This document shows, piece after piece, positions 49,367-58,745 of a stretch of DNA of 64,000 nucleotides. The stretch is from Miltoncostaea sp963771025 (GTDB taxonomy: Bacteria; Actinomycetota; Thermoleophilia; Miltoncostaeales; Miltoncostaeaceae). Position 1 is the stretch's first letter. Each line of letters begins with the position of its first letter. The notes beneath the pieces were generated by a model, which made no database searches, had not been told where the DNA came from, and was given only the letters and a program-made list of their open reading frames with translations. The position numbers and the translations under genes were made by a program. Where the stretch lies: contig CAVYRL010000004.1 of the NCBI GenBank assembly GCA_963771025.1, positions 310,001-374,000 on the forward strand. The letters run 5' to 3'.

Positions 49367-49384
49367 CAACCAATCGTTTGGTTG
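49367..49384. promoter_or_regulatory. Palindromic TetR-type operator, copy 9 (divergent, best overall symmetry)
   Basis: CAACCAATCGTTTGGTTG is palindromic except for one position pair. It separates the racemase-SnoaL-LLM operon (-) from the dehydrogenase operon (+). It overlaps the -35 element of the + promoter at 49382. Confidence 0.7.
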
Positions 49385-49410
49385 AAAATGGGCCGTCGAC
49401 CACCTATCGT
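49382..49410 (+). promoter_or_regulatory. Candidate sigma-70-type promoter of the dehydrogenase operon
   Basis: TTGAAA (49382-49387) and TATCGT (49405-49410) are separated by 17 bases. Transcription would begin near 49417, only about five bases before GTG 49422, so the mRNA would be nearly leaderless. The -35 overlaps operator copy 9, which suits repression by a TetR protein. Confidence 0.45.
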
Positions 49411-49421
49411 CGCGGGCGCCA

Positions 49422-50558
49422 GTGACCCAGGCCGACCCCTACGAGCCGACTATCGAGCAGCGCGAGATCGCCGACGTGGCGTTCGCGATCGGGGCGAAGT
49501 ACGCGGACCGCCGCTTCGATGATCACTCCGCGTCGCTCTCCCAGTGGGACGACCTGAGCGCGTCCGGGCTCACCGGGCTGTCGCTGCCGGAGGAGCACGG
49601 CGGCGCGGGCGGGATGCTCGACCTCTGTATCGCGTCCGAGCGCATCGCCGCCGGTGGCTTCCCCGCGGCGAAGCTCGTGATCGCGACGGCGATCGCCGGC
49701 ACCGTCATCGCGCGACACGGCACCGGGGCGCAGCGTGAGCGGTGGCTGCCGGGCATCGGCGCCGGGACCACCCGATTCTGCTTCGCGTTCACCGAGCCCG
49801 AGGCCGGTTCGAACGCCAACCGGCTTCGCACCGCCGTGACACGCCCCGGCGCCGAGCTGCGCCTCAACGGCCAGAAGACCTACATCTCTGCGCTCGAGTC
49901 GTCGGACGCGATGATCGTCGTCGCGGCCGACGCCGAGAGCGGCGGCCTCACGCTGGTGATCCTGCCGCTGCCCTGCGAGGGGCTGACCCACCACCCGGTG
50001 AAGATGTCGGCCCCCTTCTTCGAGGATCAGTGGCACGTCTTCTACGACGACGTCGCGGTCGCCGACGACGCGGTGCTGGGCGAGCGCGGAAAGGGCGGCC
50101 GCGTGCTCTTCGACGGTCTCAACCCCGAGCGGCTGGTCGTGGCGAGCCAATCGATCGGAGTGGGGCGCTGGTGCCTCGCCCGCGCCGCGGACTATGCGTC
50201 GCAGCGCGTGGTGTTCGACGTGCCGATCGGTGCCCACCAGGGTGTGCAGCATCCGCTGGCCGAGGCCTTCGTCGCGACGGAGGGCGCGTGGATGCTCGTG
50301 CAGCGGGCGGCGCGTCTCTGCGACGCCGGGGCGCAGGCGGGGCTCGAGTCGAACATGGCCAAGATCGCGGCGTGCGACGCGGGGCTCGCGGCGGCCGACG
50401 GCGCACTGCAGTGCTTCGGCGGCAGCGGCTACACCGACGACACGATGCTGCTGCAGCGCTTCACCTACATGCGGCTGCTGCGCACCGTGCCGGTCGCGCG
50501 AGAGCTGGCGCTGAACCACGTGGCGACGGCGGGCCTCGGCCTGCCCCGCTCATACTGA
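49422..50558 (+). CDS. Acyl-CoA dehydrogenase family protein
   Basis: A 378-residue acyl-CoA dehydrogenase homologue: LSLPEEHGGAGGMLDLCIAS, FAFTEPEAGSNANRLRTAVT, LNGQKTYISALESSDAMIVV and LQCFGGSGYTDDTMLLQRFT. The C-terminus (YMRLLRTVPVARELALNHVA) lacks the usual RDxRxxxIYEGTSE segment, so the classic base is absent and the exact reaction is uncertain. GTG 49422 has no ribosome site but lies just after the predicted transcription start. A hydroxyacyl-CoA dehydrogenase follows after 20 bases. Confidence 0.85.
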   Translation: MTQADPYEPTIEQREIADVAFAIGAKYADRRFDDHSASLSQWDDLSASGLTGLSLPEEHGGAGGMLDLCIASERIAAGGFPAAKLVIATAIAGTVIARHGTGAQRERWLPGIGAGTTRFCFAFTEPEAGSNANRLRTAVTRPGAELRLNGQKTYISALESSDAMIVVAADAESGGLTLVILPLPCEGLTHHPVKMSAPFFEDQWHVFYDDVAVADDAVLGERGKGGRVLFDGLNPERLVVASQSIGVGRWCLARAADYASQRVVFDVPIGAHQGVQHPLAEAFVATEGAWMLVQRAARLCDAGAQAGLESNMAKIAACDAGLAAADGALQCFGGSGYTDDTMLLQRFTYMRLLRTVPVARELALNHVATAGLGLPRSY

Positions 50559-50578
50559 TCACGGACACGGAGGCGGTC

Positions 50579-51448
50579 ATCGGCATCGAGCACGTGGTGG
50601 TGGTGGGCGGTGGGGGGCTCATGGGCTCCGGCATCGCGCAGGTGGTGGCCCAGGCGGGGCTGGAGGTGACCATCGTCGAGATGGACGACGCGACCGTCGA
50701 GCGTGGCATGCGCCGCATCGAGCGCGGGCTCGAGCGCGCGGTGAGGGCGTCGGCCATCGAGGGGACCGAGGCCGCGGCGCAGGTGCGAGCGCGCATCGCC
50801 GGCTCGACCGATCTCGAGAGGGCGGCGGCGGGGGCCGACCACGTCATCGAGACCGTCGTCGAGGAACTGGACGTGAAGTGCGAGGTGCTCGCGCGCCTCG
50901 ACGCGGCGTGCCGCGACGACGTGGTGCTGGCCTCCAACACGTCCCAGTTCTCCATCTCCCGACTCGCCGCCGCCACCGGCCGCCCGGACCGCGTGATCGG
51001 CAGCCACTGGTTCAACCCGCCCCCGATGATGCGCCTGATCGAGGTGGTGCGCGGGGTCGAGACCTCCGACGCGACGCTCGCCGTCGCCCTCGAGCTGGCG
51101 GCGCGGTACGGCAAGGAGACGATCGTCTGCAAGAAAGACACTCAGGGCTTCGTCACCTCCCGCCTGATCGCCCTCTTCATCGTCGAGGCCGCGCGGATCG
51201 TCGAGGAGGGCATCGCGGACGTCGAGGACGTCAACAAGGCCTGCGTGCTCGCCTTCAACCATGCGCTCGGCCCGCTCGACACCGCCGACCTCAGCGGCCT
51301 CGACATCGTGGAGCGGGTCGCCGACGGCCTGGTGCATCACTACGGCGACCGCTTCTTGGTGCCGCCGGGGGTGCGCTCGCGGGTCAACGCGGGCCACCTC
51401 GGGCGTAAGACCGGCCGCGGCTTCCGCGACTACGGGGACGCCGCGTAG
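50579..51448 (+). CDS. 3-hydroxyacyl-CoA dehydrogenase
   Basis: About 289 residues with the NAD fold VVVVGGGGLMGSGIAQVVAQ at the N-terminus, catalytic His143 in VIGSHWFNPPPMMRLIE, the Ser/Asn of VLASNTSQFSISRLA and the C-terminal domain GPLDTADLSGLDIVERVADG. It oxidises a 3-hydroxyacyl-CoA to the 3-keto form. No ATG, GTG or TTG fits: a good GGAGG site (50569-50573) points to ATC 50579, which gives the expected N-terminal length. GTG 50594 is the nearest canonical start. Either a rare start codon or a single base error is likely. Confidence 0.85.
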   Translation: MGIEHVVVVGGGGLMGSGIAQVVAQAGLEVTIVEMDDATVERGMRRIERGLERAVRASAIEGTEAAAQVRARIAGSTDLERAAAGADHVIETVVEELDVKCEVLARLDAACRDDVVLASNTSQFSISRLAAATGRPDRVIGSHWFNPPPMMRLIEVVRGVETSDATLAVALELAARYGKETIVCKKDTQGFVTSRLIALFIVEAARIVEEGIADVEDVNKACVLAFNHALGPLDTADLSGLDIVERVADGLVHHYGDRFLVPPGVRSRVNAGHLGRKTGRGFRDYGDAA

Positions 51449-51456
51449 GGCCGCTC

Positions 51457-52629
51457 TCAGCGCAGCGGCCGGTAGAAGGCGCGCAGGTCCTCGACGAGCA
51501 GCCCGGGCTCCTCCATCGGCGCGAAGTGCCCGCCGGCGGGCATCGTGGTGACCCGCCGCAGGTCGTAGTAGCGCTCCAGGAAGGACCGCGGCATCAGCGA
51601 GAGCTCGCGCGGGAACATGGCCACGCCGGTGGGCGCCTCGACCACCGGCGTCCGATCGTGGACGGGGGTCCAGGGGCGGTGCGCGGCCTCCCAGTAGAAG
51701 CGGGCCGATGTGACGAGGCTCTCGGTGACCCAGTAGAGCATCGCCGTGGTGATCAGATCGTCCTTCGAGAAACGGCGCTCCACCTCGCCGTCGCAGTCGC
51801 TCCAGTTGCGCCGGCGCTCGAGGATCCACGCGAGCAGGCCCACGGGGGAGTCGTGGAGCGCGTACGCGAGCGTCTGCGGATCGCTGCCCTGGACGGCCGC
51901 GTGGCTGGTGCGCACCGCACGGGTCGCCATCGTGCGCTCCAGCAGATGCCGCTCGTCCTCGGCGTACTCCTCCGGCCCCGGGCGCGGCGCGTGGAACAGG
52001 TCCAACGGCAGCGACAGGCTCAGGTGCACCCCCACGATGCTGCCCGCGTGGGCGTGCCCGAGTTGGGCGCTCACCAGGGCGCCCCAGTCTCCGCCGGCGG
52101 CGCCGAAGCGCGCGTGGCCGAGCGCGTCACTCATCAGGCGCACCCAGAGATCCGCCGTTCGGGTGAAGTCGATGCCGGTGCGCGCAAGCGGCACCGAGAA
52201 GCCGAACCCGGGCAGCGAGGGGACCACCACCTCGAACGCGTCGGCCGGGTCGCCGCCGAACGCGGCCGGGTCGCTGAGCGGCCGGATCACCTTGTGGAAG
52301 TCCCAGAAGGTCCAGGGCCAGCCGTGGGTCAGCACCAGCGGCAGCGGGTCGGGGCCGACGCCGCGGGCGTGGATGAAGTGGATCGGCACGCCCTCGATCT
52401 CGGCCCGGCGATGGCTGAAGGCGTTCATCGCGCGCTCGTGCGCGCGCCAGTCGTAGGCCTCCTGCCAGTGACCCACCAGGGTCTCGAGATAGCCGCGCTC
52501 GGTGCCGTAGCGCCAGTCGCCGTTGTCCACGTCGAGCGGCCATCGCGTGCGCGCCAGGCGCTCCCCCAGGTCCTCGAGCACGGCCTCGGGGACCGCCACC
52601 GTGAAGGGCTCGACGGCGATCGCGCCCAC
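51457..52629 (-). CDS. Epoxide hydrolase family alpha/beta hydrolase (EHN domain)
   Basis: A 390-residue protein with an N-terminal EHN domain (residues about 5-110: VPEAVLEDLGERLARTRWPL) and an alpha/beta-hydrolase core. HGWPWTFWDF (102-111) is the oxyanion loop, GGDWGALVSAQLG holds nucleophile Asp181, and MPAGGHFAPMEEPGLLVEDL the catalytic His. Such enzymes open epoxides such as juvenile-hormone- or terpene-type epoxides. It is translated one base after the biotin carboxylase stop, an odd pairing that suggests both act on the same pathway. The 3' end faces the HAD gene across 8 bases. Confidence 0.88.
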   Translation of the reverse strand: MGAIAVEPFTVAVPEAVLEDLGERLARTRWPLDVDNGDWRYGTERGYLETLVGHWQEAYDWRAHERAMNAFSHRRAEIEGVPIHFIHARGVGPDPLPLVLTHGWPWTFWDFHKVIRPLSDPAAFGGDPADAFEVVVPSLPGFGFSVPLARTGIDFTRTADLWVRLMSDALGHARFGAAGGDWGALVSAQLGHAHAGSIVGVHLSLSLPLDLFHAPRPGPEEYAEDERHLLERTMATRAVRTSHAAVQGSDPQTLAYALHDSPVGLLAWILERRRNWSDCDGEVERRFSKDDLITTAMLYWVTESLVTSARFYWEAAHRPWTPVHDRTPVVEAPTGVAMFPRELSLMPRSFLERYYDLRRVTTMPAGGHFAPMEEPGLLVEDLRAFYRPLR

Positions 52630-52630
52630 G

Positions 52631-53995
52631 TCAGTCGGCGGGCGTGGCCGTCGATCGCAGCCAGCGGCGGTCGCCCACCAGGTCGCGCGCCGTCTCCGCG
52701 TCGCGCCACTGCGGGGTGCGCAGCAGATGCCTGTGGAACGGGATCAGGGTCTGGATACCGCCGATCTCGAACCCGTCGAGCGCCTCGAGCATCCGCTCAG
52801 TGGCGGCCTCGCGCGAGACGTCGTGCACGATGAGCTTGGCGAGCAGCGAGTCGTAGTACGCCGGCACCGTGAAGCCGGCCGCCACGCCGGAGTCGACGCG
52901 CACTCCGAGCCCCGCCGGCTCGCGGTAGGAGGTGATCACGCCGGGACTCGGGATGAACCCCTTGTGGGCGGCTTCCGCGTTGATGCGGCACTCGATCGCG
53001 ACGCCGTCCGGCGCGACCTGCGCCTGGGTCACCGAGAGGGGTTCCCCGGCCGCGGCGCGTAGCTGCTCGTGCACCAGATCGAGCCCGGTCGTCATCTCCG
53101 TGACGGTGTGCTCCACCTGGAGGCGGGTGTTCATCTCCAGGAAGTAGAAGTCCTCGCCCACCAGCAGGCCCTCGATCGTCCCCGCGGACGTGTACCCGAT
53201 GCTCCGCGCGATCCGCACCGCCTGCTCGCCCATCCGCGTGCGCAGGGCGGCGTCAACCGTGGGCGCCGGCGACTCCTCCACCAGCTTCTGGTGGCGACGC
53301 TGGATCGAGCAGTCGCGCTCGCCCAGGTGCACCACCGCGCCATGGCCGTCGCCGAGCACCTGCACCTCGACGTGGCGGGGGTCGTCGAAGTATCGCTCGA
53401 GGTAGACGGCGGCGTCGCCGAAGAAGCGGGAGCCCTCCCCCCGTACGGCCTCCACGGCGGCCTCCAGCTCGCCCTCGGACCCGGCGACGCGAAAGCCCAT
53501 GCCGCCCCCACCGCCCGAGGCCTTGACGGCCACCGGGTAGCCGATCCGCTCCGCCGCCGCGCGGGCCTCGTCAACCGACTCGACGGCGGCGTCGCTACCG
53601 GGGACCACCGGCACGCCGAGCCGCGCGACGACCTCGCGAGCACGCGTCTTGCTGCCCATCGCCTCGATCGCATCGGGGCCGGGACCCACGAAGACGAGTC
53701 CCGCGTCGGCACACCGCTGCGCGAACGCCGCGTTCTCCGAGAGGAAGCCGTAGCCCGGGTGGATCGCCTCGCAGCCCGTGCGCCGGGCCGCGTCGAGGAT
53801 GGCGTCCGCGTCGAGGTAGCTCTCGCTCGCGGGGCCGGGGCCGATGCGGTGGGCCTCGTCGGCCAGCCCGACGTGCGGCGCCTCCCGGTCCGGATCCGAG
53901 AACACGGCCACCGACGCCACTTCGAGCTCCCCCAGGGCACGCACGATCCTGACGGCGATCTCGCCGCGGTTCGCCACAAGCACCTTGTCGAACAC
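52631..53995 (-). CDS. Biotin carboxylase subunit of an acyl-CoA carboxylase
   Basis: A 454-residue ATP-grasp biotin carboxylase of full length. FDKVLVANRGEIAVRIVRAL opens the BC N-domain, KASGGGGGMGFRVAGSEGEL is the glycine-rich ATP loop, HLGERDCSIQRRHQKLVEES and FYFLEMNTRLQVEHTVTEMT hold catalytic and metal-binding residues. GTG 53995 has GGGAGGAC before it. The biotin carrier lies 24 bases upstream and the carboxyltransferase on the opposite operon (57136). It carboxylates biotin with bicarbonate and ATP. Confidence 0.92.
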   Translation of the reverse strand: MFDKVLVANRGEIAVRIVRALGELEVASVAVFSDPDREAPHVGLADEAHRIGPGPASESYLDADAILDAARRTGCEAIHPGYGFLSENAAFAQRCADAGLVFVGPGPDAIEAMGSKTRAREVVARLGVPVVPGSDAAVESVDEARAAAERIGYPVAVKASGGGGGMGFRVAGSEGELEAAVEAVRGEGSRFFGDAAVYLERYFDDPRHVEVQVLGDGHGAVVHLGERDCSIQRRHQKLVEESPAPTVDAALRTRMGEQAVRIARSIGYTSAGTIEGLLVGEDFYFLEMNTRLQVEHTVTEMTTGLDLVHEQLRAAAGEPLSVTQAQVAPDGVAIECRINAEAAHKGFIPSPGVITSYREPAGLGVRVDSGVAAGFTVPAYYDSLLAKLIVHDVSREAATERMLEALDGFEIGGIQTLIPFHRHLLRTPQWRDAETARDLVGDRRWLRSTATPAD

Positions 53996-54019
53996 ACGTC
54001 CTCCCGGTCGCCGACGCCC

Positions 54020-54232
54020 TCAGTCGAGCTCGAACAGGAGCTGGCCCTCGGCCACCTGGTCCCCGCCGGCCACGTGCACGCCGGCGACGACGCCGTCGTC
54101 CTCGGACTCCACGGGGATCTCCAGTTTCATCGACTCGATGATCCCCAGCTCGTCGCCGTCGCTGACCCGGTCGCCGACCTTCACGAGCACCTTCCACATG
54201 CTCCCGGTGATCGGGGCGCGTATCTCCTGCAC
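54020..54232 (-). CDS. Biotin carboxyl carrier protein (short biotinyl domain)
   Basis: A 70-residue stand-alone biotinyl domain: APITGSMWKVLVKVGDRVSD, then ESMKLEIPVE with the biotinylated Lys36, and VAEGQLLFELD at the end. The upstream in-frame extension reads through the operator and is not expected to be translated. GTG 54232 is preceded by a GGAGAG site and gives the normal domain start. It is first in the - operon from operator copy 10, followed by biotin carboxylase and epoxide hydrolase. Confidence 0.88.
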   Translation of the reverse strand: MQEIRAPITGSMWKVLVKVGDRVSDGDELGIIESMKLEIPVESEDDGVVAGVHVAGGDQVAEGQLLFELD

Positions 54233-54297
54233 CGGGCTCTCCTCGCGTCGCTCGCGTCGGGTCGCGTCGAAACCTAGCGGCCGAGGCACGCTATTCT

Positions 54298-54315
54298 CAA
54301 CCAACCGTTCGTTTG
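54298..54315. promoter_or_regulatory. Palindromic TetR-type operator, copy 10 (divergent)
   Basis: CAACCAACCGTTCGTTTG has a strong left arm and a weaker right arm. It divides the biotin carrier operon (54232, -) from the thiolase operon (54385, +). On the - strand TTGAGA and TAGGTT, 18 bases apart, could form the promoter just downstream of the site. Confidence 0.6.
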
Positions 54316-54384
54316 AAATACTGCGACCCACCGGCCGGGCCCATCCAACGGGGAGGGTCACGGAGCGGGAACTGGAGGACCCAG

Positions 54385-55548
<1,164 letters not shown>

Positions 55549-55572
55549 CCGGCGAGCCCGAACGGTACCCCG

Positions 55573-56346
55573 GTGCGCACGCTCGACCTCTTCGACCTGT
55601 CCGGCCGCGTCGCCGTCGTCACCGGCGGCGGCCGCGGCATCGGCCGCCAGATGGCCACCGCGCTCGCCGAGGTCGGCGCCGACGTGGTCGTGTGCTCGCG
55701 CAAGCTGGGCAACTGCGAGGAGGCCGCGACCGAGCTCTCCGCGCTCGGCGTGCGGGCTCTCGCCATGGCCTGCGACGCGCGCGACCCCGCGTCGGTGGAG
55801 GAGGTGGTGCGGCGCACCACCGGCGAACTGGGCGGCCTCGACGTCCTGGTCAACAACGCCGGGGCGACCTGGGGCGCGGCGCCCGAGGACGTGCCCCTCG
55901 AATCCTGGGCGAAGGTGGTGGACGTCAACCTCACGGGCGTGTTCACCTTCTGCCAGATGGCGGGCCGGGTGATGATCGCGCGGGGCGGAGGGCGGATCCT
56001 CAACGTGGCATCGATCGCGGGGCTCAGGGGTTTCCCGGCCGACGTGGTCAACGCGATCCCGTACAGCGCGAGCAAGGGCGGGGTGATCGCGCTGACGCGC
56101 GACCTGGCCTGCAAGTGGGCCCATCACGGGATCACCGTCAACGCGCTGGCCCCCGGCTGGTTCCCATCGGACATGTCCTCGGGCGTGCTCGAGGACCGCG
56201 GCGGCGCGATCGTGGACCGCATCCCGCTGCGCCGGCTCGGGGGCCCGGACGACCTGAAGGGCGCGGTGGCCTTCCTGGCCTCCCGTGCATCGGATTTCGT
56301 GACGGGGCAGACGCTCGTCGTGGACGGAGGGGAGTCGGCGTGGTGA
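55573..56346 (+). CDS. Short-chain dehydrogenase/reductase
   Basis: A 257-residue classical SDR: NAD(P) motif TGGGRGIG (17-24), NNAG (94-97), Ser147, Tyr164 and Lys168 (PYSASKGG), with a slightly long Ser-to-Tyr interval. QTLVVDGGESAW is the usual C-terminus. The residue after the second strand (VVCSRKLGN) carries Ser-Arg, which favours NADP(H). It follows the thiolase by 24 bases and may act as a hydroxyacyl-CoA or ring-alcohol dehydrogenase. Confidence 0.9.
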   Translation: MRTLDLFDLSGRVAVVTGGGRGIGRQMATALAEVGADVVVCSRKLGNCEEAATELSALGVRALAMACDARDPASVEEVVRRTTGELGGLDVLVNNAGATWGAAPEDVPLESWAKVVDVNLTGVFTFCQMAGRVMIARGGGRILNVASIAGLRGFPADVVNAIPYSASKGGVIALTRDLACKWAHHGITVNALAPGWFPSDMSSGVLEDRGGAIVDRIPLRRLGGPDDLKGAVAFLASRASDFVTGQTLVVDGGESAW

Positions 56347-56383
56347 TGGGATGTGCGGGGTACCGAGCGCGGGAGGAGGACCG

Positions 56384-57139
56384 ATGCTGAGGTACAAGGT
56401 GCGGGACGCGGTCGCCTGGTGCACGATCGACCGCCCGGAGAAGCTCAACGCCATGACGAACGGTTTCTTCGGCGAGCTGCGCGAGGCGGTGGCCGCCGCC
56501 GGTGCGGACCGCGACGTGCGGGTCGTGGTGATCCACGGCGAGGGGCGCTGTTTCTCGGTGGGCGGGGACATCGCCGGCTTCGGCGACATCGGAGGGACGG
56601 CCGACCGGCGCGCATACGTCACCGAGGCGGTCACCGCGTTCCGCGCGGTCGAGGAGTCGCCGACGCCGGTGATCGCAGCGGTGCACGGGCACACGCTGGG
56701 GGGCGGCTGCGAGCTGACCCTCGTGTGCGACCTGGTGGTGGCCGACGAGACCGCGCGCTTCGGCATGCCCGAGACCGCCGTGGGCCTCATGCCGGGCATC
56801 GGAGTCGTGCGGGGCCGCGCGCACGCGGGTCTGCACGCCCTCAAGTACCTCATCCTGACGGGCCTGCCGATCGACGCGCACGAGGCACGTGGCGCGGGGC
56901 TGGTGAACGTCGTCGTGCCCCCGGGCGGCCACCTCGCCGAGGCCCAACGGCTGGCCGAGGCCATCGCCCAACGGTCGCCGCTGGCCGTCTCCACGGCCAA
57001 GGCGTTCCTCGGCTGGGACGCCGCGGAGCGCTACCCCCATTCCATCGACGCGGTCGCGATGCTGCAGGGCAGCGACGACCACGCGGAGGGCGTCGCGGCG
57101 TTCGTCCAGAAGCGCCCGCCGGCGTTCGAGGGACGATGA
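56384..57139 (+). CDS. Enoyl-CoA hydratase/isomerase family protein
   Basis: A 251-residue crotonase: IDRPEKLNAMTNGFFGELRE, CFSVGGDIAGFGDIG, VHGHTLGGGCELTLVCDLVV and ARFGMPETAVGLMPGIGVVR. Both catalytic glutamates (in GCEL and MPET) are present, so hydration of an enoyl-CoA is plausible. ATG 56384 has GGGAGGAGGACC before it. The stop overlaps the carboxyltransferase start (ATGA). Compared with the 10592 homologue it is a distinct, more canonical hydratase. Confidence 0.9.
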   Translation: MLRYKVRDAVAWCTIDRPEKLNAMTNGFFGELREAVAAAGADRDVRVVVIHGEGRCFSVGGDIAGFGDIGGTADRRAYVTEAVTAFRAVEESPTPVIAAVHGHTLGGGCELTLVCDLVVADETARFGMPETAVGLMPGIGVVRGRAHAGLHALKYLILTGLPIDAHEARGAGLVNVVVPPGGHLAEAQRLAEAIAQRSPLAVSTAKAFLGWDAAERYPHSIDAVAMLQGSDDHAEGVAAFVQKRPPAFEGR

Positions 57140-58734
57140 GCGGCGACCCGACCACCGGCGGCGAGCCCGTGGCCCCCGAGCCCCCGCCCCCGGACACGGC
57201 CGAGCGCGTCGCCGAGCTCGAGCGCCGCCGGGAGGCGGCCCTCGCGATGGGCGGTCCGGAACGGGTGGCCCGCCATCACGCGTCGGGGCGGCTCACCGCG
57301 CGCGAGCGGATCGACGCCCTGGTGGACCCCGGCTCGTTCTACGAGCTCGGCCTGCTGGCCGAACCGGAGCTGCGGCGCGAGGCCCTCGCGCCCGCCGACG
57401 CGATCGTGTCGGGCTTCGCCCGCGTCGACGGGCGCAAGGTGTGCCTCCTCGCCGTCAACGCCACGGTGCTGGCGGGCACGACCGCCCAGGTCAACATGCG
57501 CAAGCAGAACCGGCTCGCGGCCTTCGCCGGCCGTAAGGGGCTGCCCCTCATCTGCCTGAGCGACAACGACGGCGGGCGCATCCCGGACGTGATGGGCTGG
57601 CGCTTCTCGGGCCTGCCGTTCGACTTCCTCACCTTCGTGCAGGCCCCGCCGGGTCATCCCGAGATCCCACGGATGGCGGCGGTGCTGGGGGCCAGCTACG
57701 GCGACTCGGCCCTGCACGCCGCGATGGGCAACTACGTCGTGATGACGCCCGAGTCGGCGCTCGCGCTCTCGGGCCCGCCGGTGGTCCTGGCGGCGATCGG
57801 CGAGGACCTGACCCACGACGAGCTCGGCGGGCCCGCGGTGGCGACCGGCATCAGCGGGTCGGCGCATGCGGTGGTCGAGGACGAGCAGGCGGCCTTCGCC
57901 GCGCTGAGGCGTTTCCTGGCGTACATGCCCGACACGGCCGCCCTGCCGGCGCCCACGGCCCCGCCGCGCCCGCCGGCGACCGACCCGGTGAGGCTGCTGA
58001 AGCTCGTCAAGGCCGACCCGCGCCGCGGCTATGACATGCGCAAGGTGCTGGACGCGATCGTCGACGCCGACAGCCTGCTGCCGTGGGGCGAGCGCTACGG
58101 GGCCAGCGTCATCTGCGCCCTCGCCCGGCTCGAGGGGGAGCCGGTGGGCGTGGTGGCGAGCCAGCCGATGCAGCGCGGGGCGGTGATGGACGTGCCGGCG
58201 CTCACCAAGGAGGCCGCGTTCATCGACCTCTGCGACACATTCAACATCCCCCTGGCCTTCTTCCAGGACGTGCCCGGCCTGATGATCGGGTCGGAGGCCG
58301 AACGGGCCGGCATCCTCGCCGCGTACGAGCGGGTGGTGGCGCGCCTGGCGCGCGCGGAGGTGCCGAAGGTCGCGGTGGTCGTGCGCAAGGCCTACGGCGG
58401 CGGGCACTTCGCGCTGGGCGGCGGGCCGACCCACCCGGATCTCGTGCTCGCCTGGCCGACGGCCGAGCTCGGCTTCATGGCGGCCGTCACCGGCGTCCGC
58501 ACGGTGCACCGGCGCCGGCTCGAGGAGACCCTCGCGGCCGAGGGCCAGGAGGCCCGCGACCGGCTGGTGACAGAGCTCGCCGAGGAGTGGGCGCGCGAGT
58601 CGGAGCCCTGGGAGGCCGCCGCGCACGCCTACATCGACGACGTGATCGACCCGCGGACCACCCGCGAGGCGGTCCGTCTCGGCATCGACTTCGCGTGGGG
58701 CAGCGGCCCGCGCGTCAGCAAAGCCCGGACCTAG
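57136..58734 (+). CDS. Acyl-CoA carboxylase carboxyltransferase subunit
   Basis: A 532-residue crotonase-fold carboxyltransferase like PccB/MccB. The N-half shows HHASGRLTARERIDALVDPG and ICLSDNDGGRIPDVMGWRFS; the C-half shows PLAFFQDVPGLMIGSEAERA, RKAYGGGHFALGGGPTHPDL and IDDVIDPRTTREAVRLGI. Some loops differ from propionyl-CoA enzymes, so it may accept a branched or cyclic acyl-CoA. No other carboxyltransferase is in the window. It would join the biotin carrier and carboxylase at 52631-54232 on the divergent operon. Confidence 0.9.
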   Translation: MSGDPTTGGEPVAPEPPPPDTAERVAELERRREAALAMGGPERVARHHASGRLTARERIDALVDPGSFYELGLLAEPELRREALAPADAIVSGFARVDGRKVCLLAVNATVLAGTTAQVNMRKQNRLAAFAGRKGLPLICLSDNDGGRIPDVMGWRFSGLPFDFLTFVQAPPGHPEIPRMAAVLGASYGDSALHAAMGNYVVMTPESALALSGPPVVLAAIGEDLTHDELGGPAVATGISGSAHAVVEDEQAAFAALRRFLAYMPDTAALPAPTAPPRPPATDPVRLLKLVKADPRRGYDMRKVLDAIVDADSLLPWGERYGASVICALARLEGEPVGVVASQPMQRGAVMDVPALTKEAAFIDLCDTFNIPLAFFQDVPGLMIGSEAERAGILAAYERVVARLARAEVPKVAVVVRKAYGGGHFALGGGPTHPDLVLAWPTAELGFMAAVTGVRTVHRRRLEETLAAEGQEARDRLVTELAEEWARESEPWEAAAHAYIDDVIDPRTTREAVRLGIDFAWGSGPRVSKART

Positions 58735-58745
58735 GAGATCCCGAA

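Noticed and set aside
54233..54361. Longer N-terminus for the biotin carrier protein
   Set aside because: The extension reads through operator copy 10 and the promoter region and has no domain similarity. GTG 54232 has a suitable ribosome site.
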